Below, piece after piece: positions 26,099 through 32,034 of a stretch of 32,034 bases of DNA; positions within the stretch are counted from its first letter, which is position 1; the number at the start of each line of letters is the position of its first letter. Position numbers and translations under genes: made by a program. Source of the stretch: Pseudomonadota bacterium (GTDB lineage Bacteria; Pseudomonadota; Gammaproteobacteria; Steroidobacterales; MnTg04); NCBI GenBank assembly GCA_022572885.1, contig JACZVC010000032.1, positions 1-32,034 on the forward strand. Direction: 5' to 3'. Below the pieces are notes generated by a model. The model worked only from the letters and a program-made list of their open reading frames with translations. It was not told where the DNA came from and made no database searches.

Positions 26099-27606
26099 AA
26101 AACACCAGTGATCACAACCTCGCCCGGTCGCCAGGCTGGCTGGCCCTGCAAGGGCACGCGCAGCGCCTCGCCAAAGCGCCGCTCAAAGACCTGCTGACCC
26201 AGGCCGGTCGCCACCACGAGTACTCCGTGCAGGCTTGCGGCCTGGTCATGGATTTCAGTCGCCAGCGCCTCGACCGGGACACGCTGGATGCATTGTTGTC
26301 GCTGGCCGAGGAACGCCAGCTCGAGTTCTGGCGCGAGAATTTATTCGCCGGCGAGGCGGTCAACAACACCGAAGGCCGCGCCGCCATGCACATGGCCCTG
26401 CGCGCAACGCCGGACGACGACTACCACGTCAACGGCGAAGACCTGTTGCCGGGGGTACACGCCGAACTTGAGCGCATCGGGAAATTCGTCAAGGCGATCC
26501 ACGATGGCAAGCTCACCGGCAGCAACGGCAAGCCGCTGCGCCAGGTCGTCAACATCGGCATCGGTGGCTCCGATCTCGGTCCCGCCGTCGCTTATCGGGC
26601 CTTGCACGATTTCCGCCACCGCCAGATGCATTGCCATTTCGTCTCTGCAATCGACGGCCAGGAACTGCACGATCTCACGCAAAGCCTCGACCCCGCGGAA
26701 ACCCTGTTCATCATTTGCTCGAAGACTTTCACCACCGCCGAAACCATGGCCAATGCACACCGCGCACGAGCCTGGCTAAGCGGCGAACTGGGCGAGGCCG
26801 CGATCGCAAAGCAGATGGCCGCCGTATCTGGCAACCAGGAAGCGATGGTCCAATTCGGCATAGCCCCCGAGCTGCGCTTTTCGATCTGGGACTGGGTCGG
26901 CGGGCGTTACTCTTTGTGGTCGGCGGTCGGCCTGGCGCTGGCGCTGGGTATCGGCATGGAACACTTTCGCGCCATGCTAAAAGGCGCGCGCGATATGGAC
27001 CGCCACTTCCGCGATACGCCGCTCAACCAGAACCTGCCCGCGCTGGCCGCATTGATCGACATCTGGAACATCAACTTCCAGGACAGCCACAGCCTGGTCG
27101 TGCTGCCCTACACGCAGCGCCTCGCCCGCCTGCCCGATTACCTGCAACAGTTGTTCATGGAGAGCCTGGGCAAGGCCACGACCCGCGATGGCCAGCCCGT
27201 CAGCCACCGCACCGGCACGATGCTTTTCGGCGGCGCCGGCTCCGACGCCCAGCACGCCTTCATGCAACTGCTGCACCAGGGCACCGAAAGTTTCGCCGCC
27301 GAATTCCTGGTGCCGGCCGATCTCGGTCTCGACGACGCCGAGCTCAACGCCTTGAACCAGGCCAACGCGCTGGCCCAGGCCGAGGCGCTGGCGGCAGGCT
27401 GTGAAGCCGGCGCGCATGACTCGCAACCGGGCAATCATCCCTCCACGGTGATAGCCTTCGAAAGCGTGACCCCGACGATGCTCGGCAGCTTGCTGGCGTT
27501 TTACGAGCACCGCGTGTTTTCATCGGCGATGATCTGGGGGATCAACCCCTTCGACCAGTTCGGCGTCGAACTCGGCAAGAAACTGGCCAGGGGGCAAAAG
27601 GACTGA
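26095..27606 (+). CDS. pgi: Glucose-6-phosphate isomerase
   Basis: This 503-residue enzyme interconverts glucose 6-phosphate and fructose 6-phosphate, linking central metabolism to sugar-nucleotide supply. Family signatures are [11 protein letters not shown] (153-163), SKTFTTAET with E216, [15 protein letters not shown] with R271, and the C-terminal [14 protein letters not shown] with K495. It is shorter than E. coli Pgi (549). Two positions differ from the rabbit/E. coli active site: the WGEPGT glutamate reads G380 (FGGAGS, also Gly as I recall in Xanthomonas), and the histidine expected in the segment before ANALAQ reads N418. It starts with an ATGA overlap, so it is cotranslated with the polysaccharide genes rather than with glycolytic genes. 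Confidence 0.93.
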   Translation: MKNTSDHNLARSPGWLALQGHAQRLAKAPLKDLLTQAGRHHEYSVQACGLVMDFSRQRLDRDTLDALLSLAEERQLEFWRENLFAGEAVNNTEGRAAMHMALRATPDDDYHVNGEDLLPGVHAELERIGKFVKAIHDGKLTGSNGKPLRQVVNIGIGGSDLGPAVAYRALHDFRHRQMHCHFVSAIDGQELHDLTQSLDPAETLFIICSKTFTTAETMANAHRARAWLSGELGEAAIAKQMAAVSGNQEAMVQFGIAPELRFSIWDWVGGRYSLWSAVGLALALGIGMEHFRAMLKGARDMDRHFRDTPLNQNLPALAALIDIWNINFQDSHSLVVLPYTQRLARLPDYLQQLFMESLGKATTRDGQPVSHRTGTMLFGGAGSDAQHAFMQLLHQGTESFAAEFLVPADLGLDDAELNALNQANALAQAEALAAGCEAGAHDSQPGNHPSTVIAFESVTPTMLGSLLAFYEHRVFSSAMIWGINPFDQFGVELGKKLARGQKD

Positions 27607-27632
27607 AGGAACAGGAATTAAGGAACGACACC

Positions 27633-28511
27633 GTGACCCGCAAAGGAATCATTCTCGCCGGCGGCACCGGCACGCGCCTGCACCCGCTGACCTACGCGGT
27701 CAGCAAACAGTTGATGCCGGTCTATGACAAGCCGCTGATCTATTACCCGCTGGCGACCTTGATGCTCGCCGGCATCCGCGAGCTGCTGCTGATCACCACG
27801 CCCGACGACCAGCCGGCGTTCTACAAGCTGCTTGGCGATGGCAGCCAGTGGGGGTTGACCCTCAACTACGCCAGCCAACCCAATCCCGACGGCATCGCCC
27901 AGGCGCTGGTGATCGCCAAAGAATTCCTCGCCGGCGCACCATCGGCACTGGTCCTCGGCGACAACATCTTCTTCGGCCACGGCCTCGCCGACACCTTCCG
28001 ACGTGCCATGGGAAACGACGGCGCCAGTATTTTCGCCTACCGGGTCAACGACCCGCAGCGCTATGGCATCGCCGTGTTCGACAAACAAGGCGCACTAAGC
28101 GATATAGTCGAAAAACCGAAGGAATATCTTTCTGACTTCGCCATTACGGGGTTGTACTTTTACGATGCGGACGCACCCGCGATGGCCGTCGCGCTCAAGC
28201 CCTCGGCGCGCGGCGAACTCGAAATCACCGATCTGAACAAAGCCTATCTCGCCGCCGGCAAACTCCACGTCGCAAAACTCGGCCGCGGCACCGCCTGGCT
28301 GGATACCGGCACCCATGAATCGTTAATGGCGGCCGCCGATTTCGTGCGTGTCATCGAAGACCGCCAGGGTTTGAAAGTCTGTTGCCCAGAGGAAATCGCC
28401 TGGCGGCTGGACTACATCGACGACCGCGACCTGATGGCGCTGGCCGCACCGCTGATGCAAAATAGCTATGGCCGTTATCTCGAGCGCCTGGTCAAACACG
28501 GCAAGGACTGA
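27633..28511 (+). CDS. rmlA: Glucose-1-phosphate thymidylyltransferase
   Basis: This 292-residue enzyme joins dTTP and glucose 1-phosphate to make dTDP-glucose, the first step to dTDP-L-rhamnose. The nucleotide-binding signature ILAGGTGTRLHPLT and KQLMPVYDKPLIYYPL are intact, with VLGDNIFFGHG (metal site) and EKPKEYLSDFAITGLYFYD further along. Length equals that of typical RmlA. The GTG at 27633 follows AAGGAA. Its stop overlaps the rmlC start by 1 nt (TGATG). The product inhibitor is usually dTDP-rhamnose, so this step should be the control point. Confidence 0.97.
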   Translation: MTRKGIILAGGTGTRLHPLTYAVSKQLMPVYDKPLIYYPLATLMLAGIRELLLITTPDDQPAFYKLLGDGSQWGLTLNYASQPNPDGIAQALVIAKEFLAGAPSALVLGDNIFFGHGLADTFRRAMGNDGASIFAYRVNDPQRYGIAVFDKQGALSDIVEKPKEYLSDFAITGLYFYDADAPAMAVALKPSARGELEITDLNKAYLAAGKLHVAKLGRGTAWLDTGTHESLMAAADFVRVIEDRQGLKVCCPEEIAWRLDYIDDRDLMALAAPLMQNSYGRYLERLVKHGKD

Positions 28512-29062
28512 TGGAAGTCATCGCCACCAAAATTCCCGATGTGCTGTTGCTAAGACCGACGGTGTTCGAAGACGGCCGCGGGTTTTTCATGGAAACCTTC
28601 AACGCCGAAAATTTCGCCGCCCACGGCCTGCCCACCGAGTTCGTCCAAGACAACCACAGCGGCTCGTCGCATAACGTGTTGCGCGGCCTGCATTACCAGG
28701 TCAAAGAACCCCAGGGCAAGCTGGTGCGGGTGACCGCCGGGGTGGTGTTCGATGTCGCCGTGGACTTGCGCCGCGATTCAAAGACCTTCGGCCACTGGGT
28801 CGGCGAAAACCTGTCGGCTGCAAACCGTCAGATCACGTGGATACCCCCCGGTTTCGCGCACGGTTTTTACGTGCTCAGCGTATGGGCCGAGGTCCAGTAC
28901 AAATGCACGACGCCGTATCGCCCCGAATACGACCGCGCCCTGCGCTGGGACGACCCGGACATCGGCATCGCCTGGCCGTTAACCGAAGGGCAACCGCCGG
29001 CGCTGTCCGACAAGGATGCCTCGGCGCCATTGCTAAAAGACATAAAGACGGAGCTGTTCTGA
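28511..29062 (+). CDS. rmlC: dTDP-4-dehydrorhamnose 3,5-epimerase
   Basis: This 183-residue cupin enzyme epimerises C3 and C5 of the dTDP-4-keto-6-deoxyglucose made by RmlB. The signatures are FEDGRGFFMETFN, QDNHSGS, VLRGLHYQ with catalytic H61, and IPPGFAHGFYVLS, followed by the tyrosine-containing YKCTTPYRPEYDRALRWDDP region. Length is typical. It starts within the rmlA stop (TGATG) and ends in the same kind of overlap with rmlD, so the three genes are translationally coupled. Confidence 0.97.
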   Translation: MEVIATKIPDVLLLRPTVFEDGRGFFMETFNAENFAAHGLPTEFVQDNHSGSSHNVLRGLHYQVKEPQGKLVRVTAGVVFDVAVDLRRDSKTFGHWVGENLSAANRQITWIPPGFAHGFYVLSVWAEVQYKCTTPYRPEYDRALRWDDPDIGIAWPLTEGQPPALSDKDASAPLLKDIKTELF

Positions 29063-29943
29063 TGCGCGTGCTGGTGACCGGTGGCGATGGCCAACTGGCG
29101 CGGGCACTGAAGCGAACGCCGCCGCAAAAAATCGAGCTATGGGCGCCGAATCGCGCCGAACTCGATATCTGCGATAAAGCCAAGCTGGCCGGCCAGCTCG
29201 ACGACTTCCACCCCGATCTCATCGTCAACACCGCCGCCTGGACCGATGTGGACCGTGCGGAACAGCAACCGGACAAGGCCAGCCAGGTCAACACAGCCGC
29301 GGTGGGAGGTCTGGGCGACCTGTGCGCGGACCGCGATATCCGCATTATCCACTTGTCCACCGATTACGTCTTCCCCGGCACCGCCAACAAACCCCACCAG
29401 CCGAACGACCCCACCCGGCCGCTCAACCAATACGGCAAAAGCAAGCGCAAGGGCGAGGAACTGCTGCTGGCCTCAGGCGCCGACTGCCTGATCATCCGGA
29501 CCGGCTGGCTGTATGCGCCCTGGGGGCACAATTTTCTGACCAGCATGCGCAAGCTGATGGTGGAAAAACTGAAGCTGCAGATCGTCAGCGACCAGACCGG
29601 TACGCCGACCAGCGTGCTGGACCTGGCGCCAGTGATCTGGCAACTCGCCCGGGAAAAAGACCCGGGGAAAGACCATGTACAGATCATGCACTGGACCAAC
29701 TCAGGAACAGCCACCTGGTTCGAGTTCGCCTTTGCGATACGCAAAGCGCTGATGGCGACAGACCTGCTGGAGTATCCACCGGCGCTGGAGAAAATCAGCT
29801 CGATGGACTACGCGGCACAGCACGGCGACATCGCCCACCGGCCCCATTACAGCGTGCTCGATGCGACGGAAAGCTATCGAAAGCTCGGCAAAACGGCCGC
29901 AGATTGGCATGATGCCCTGCACCGCGTCGTGGAAAACATCTAG
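29062..29943 (+). CDS. rmlD: dTDP-4-dehydrorhamnose reductase
   Basis: This 293-residue NAD(P)H-dependent reductase makes dTDP-L-rhamnose, the last step of the pathway. The cofactor loop is GGDGQLARAL (7-16). VNTAAWTDVDRAE, the catalytic STDYVF segment (T100, D101) and Y124-x3-K128 (YGKSK) are intact. WTNSGTATWFEFA near residue 215 is a well-known RmlD sequence. I take the ATG at 29062 overlapping the rmlC stop; the open frame upstream lies out of frame inside rmlC. It ends with TAG followed directly by the rmlB ATG. Confidence 0.97.
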   Translation: MRVLVTGGDGQLARALKRTPPQKIELWAPNRAELDICDKAKLAGQLDDFHPDLIVNTAAWTDVDRAEQQPDKASQVNTAAVGGLGDLCADRDIRIIHLSTDYVFPGTANKPHQPNDPTRPLNQYGKSKRKGEELLLASGADCLIIRTGWLYAPWGHNFLTSMRKLMVEKLKLQIVSDQTGTPTSVLDLAPVIWQLAREKDPGKDHVQIMHWTNSGTATWFEFAFAIRKALMATDLLEYPPALEKISSMDYAAQHGDIAHRPHYSVLDATESYRKLGKTAADWHDALHRVVENI

Positions 29944-30994
<1,051 letters not shown>

Positions 30995-30996
<2 letters not shown>

Positions 30997-31016
30997 GTGG
31001 GCCTTCAGGCCCGATA
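30995..31016. repeat. Fourth copy of the GGGCCTTCAGGCCC palindromic repeat
   Basis: AGGTGGGCCTTCAGGCCCGATA matches the array at 19741-19841 with a T in place of A at one position. It starts within the rmlB stop codon and could act as a 3' hairpin for the rml transcript. The remaining 130 bases before the phosphatase gene are A/C-rich, and I see nothing else in them. Confidence 0.85.
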
Positions 31017-31144
31017 AAACCCCCACCACCCCCCAATGGTCAATATTTCTCAATATAGACATAAATCAATCACTTAGGCATTATTGCCAACAAACGTCGT
31101 AAAGAGACCGCAAACACCCCCACCCACCCCAAGAAAAAGGAACC

Positions 31145-31594
31145 ATGATCCAAAATGTACTCATCGTATGCATCGGCAACATTTGCCGCAGCCCAATGGC
31201 CGCGGCGATGCTGAAAAACGCCCTCGGCGAACAATCCGATGTTAGTCTGGGCTCTGCCGGTCTCGGCGCAATGGTCGGCCATCCCGCCGATGACCACGCC
31301 ATCGCGCTAATGCAGGAGCGAGGCCTCGACATCACCGATCACCGCGCCCGGCAACTGGAACCGGCCCTGATCAAAGCGGCGGACCTGGTCCTGATCATGG
31401 AATCCGGCCACCGCCAGAGGATCAGCGAGCTTGAACCGGCGACCCGGGGCAAGGTATACCGCCTGTGCGAGTGGACCGATGAAGATGTGCCCGACCCGTA
31501 TCGGCAAGCACGAGCAGCGTTCGAAGAAGCACTGGTCCTGATCGAAAAAGGCGTCACGGACTGGACCGAGAAAATCAACATACAAGCAGGATGA
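31145..31594 (+). CDS. wzb: Low-molecular-weight protein-tyrosine phosphatase, Wzb-like
   Basis: This 149-residue cytoplasmic enzyme removes phosphate from tyrosine, most likely from a Wzc-type kinase that controls polymer length in capsule or exopolysaccharide export. The active-site loop is C9-IGNI-C-R15-S16 at the very N-terminus, and the general acid is D117 in DVPDPYRQ. SAGLGAMVGHPAD and DHRARQL are typical of bacterial Wzb/Ptp proteins. AAAAAGGAACC precedes the ATG. No kinase gene is visible yet; it may follow outside the window after the truncated exported gene. Confidence 0.93.
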   Translation: MIQNVLIVCIGNICRSPMAAAMLKNALGEQSDVSLGSAGLGAMVGHPADDHAIALMQERGLDITDHRARQLEPALIKAADLVLIMESGHRQRISELEPATRGKVYRLCEWTDEDVPDPYRQARAAFEEALVLIEKGVTDWTEKINIQAG

Positions 31595-31676
31595 GAAAAA
31601 CCAAATGAGAAACCTTGCAGAAACAACACGATGAAGCGCAAATTATTATTTAATGGCAATCATAATGACTAAAACA

Positions 31677-32034
31677 ATGAAGAAAACATGGCCATGCGCA
31701 AAGTTCCTCCATGCATCAAGCCTTGTCGTGATTATCGCTCTGGCTGGTTTTCCCGAATCTCCAGCAAAGGCGCAACAACCGACCCAGGAGCAGTTGCGCG
31801 CATTGCAATCACTCGACCCCGATGCGGCGCAGGAATTACGGGACCGGCTCAGGGGGCTCACGGCCGGTCAGCAACAGGCGCTTGAATTCCCCGACACAAT
31901 GGTCCCGGCCAGCGACACGCGGCCGACCGATCCGAAAGTCAAGAAGCCAACGATTTCGGCAAATAGCGAAATTGTCGTTGCTTTTGAGATCAAACCAGAC
32001 CTGATTGATGAAAATAATCCGAACGCCACATTAA
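31677..32034 (+). CDS. Exported protein, possibly polysaccharide export (Wza-like), partial
   Basis: The frame runs from an ATG at 31677 to the right edge without a stop, giving about 119 codons; in-frame ATGs at 31665 and 31653 are alternatives. The N-terminus is a signal peptide (charged start, hydrophobic LVVIIALAGF, cleavage near AKAQ). A Gln/Leu-rich helical stretch with QEQLRALQSL and AQELRDRLRGLTAGQQQAL follows, and then ANSEIVVAFEIKPDL. Such Q/L-rich leaders occur in outer-membrane polysaccharide export proteins of gammaproteobacteria, and a Wza next to Wzb is usual, but no SLBB or Poly_export motif is within the visible part. The assignment is therefore mainly from context. Confidence 0.6.
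   Translation, partial: MKKTWPCAKFLHASSLVVIIALAGFPESPAKAQQPTQEQLRALQSLDPDAAQELRDRLRGLTAGQQQALEFPDTMVPASDTRPTDPKVKKPTISANSEIVVAFEIKPDLIDENNPNATL

Noticed and set aside
31631-31672. 13-codon frame (MKRKLLFNG...) before the last gene
   Set aside because: Considered as a leader peptide, but it has no run of one amino acid, no attenuator hairpin and only a weak ribosome site.

Overview
The window looks like a chromosomal stretch of a gammaproteobacterium, probably free-living and possibly marine, with moderately high GC. The evidence is the gene order tig-clpP-clpX-lon-hupB-ppiD, followed further on by fabI, mltD, a YafS-type methyltransferase, rnhA and dnaQ. As I recall it, this is the order in Pseudomonas aeruginosa and relatives. 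The genus cannot be named from the sequence alone.

Layout. (1) 1-4223: right end of an integrated mobile element running off the left edge. All its genes are on the minus strand: a tyrosine integrase, an AlpA-type regulator and a large primase-helicase-like protein that is open at position 1. The element ends at the 3' half of a tRNA-Pro(TGG) gene, its likely attachment site. (2) 4249-8750: a tRNA series (Arg, His, Lys, Leu) that looks like one ancestral array upstream of tig broken up by cargo. A four-gene tandem family of unrecognised exported proteins lies between Arg and His, and a DUF1902/HicA toxin-antitoxin pair lies between Lys and Leu. (3) 8812-17529: protein-quality-control block, with trigger factor, ClpP, ClpX, Lon, HU, tRNA-Val, tRNA-Asp and PpiD. 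(4) 17582-23787: a dicarboxylate/amino-acid:cation symporter, fabI and mltD on the minus strand, then methyltransferase-rnhA-dnaQ. gloB, usually beside mltD, is absent. (5) 23802-32034: start of a surface-polysaccharide locus, with a UDP-sugar 6-dehydrogenase, a UDP-glucuronate-epimerase-like protein, pgi, the four dTDP-L-rhamnose genes (rmlA, C, D, B), a Wzb-like tyrosine phosphatase and a truncated exported protein.

How the parts work together. Tig, ClpXP, Lon and PpiD fold, inspect and degrade proteins, and lon has a plausible sigma-32-type heat-shock promoter. The polysaccharide genes are tightly packed with ATGA or TGATG overlaps and would supply UDP-uronic acids and dTDP-rhamnose; the phosphatase and perhaps the last gene belong to polymer export. 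The most unusual material is the tandem family of four exported two-cysteine proteins at 4531-7283. Next come the satellite-like element with its 11-bp repeats near the integrase, the interrupted tRNA array, and a small dispersed palindromic repeat (GGGCCTTCAGGCCC core) found both downstream of mltD and at the rmlB stop codon.
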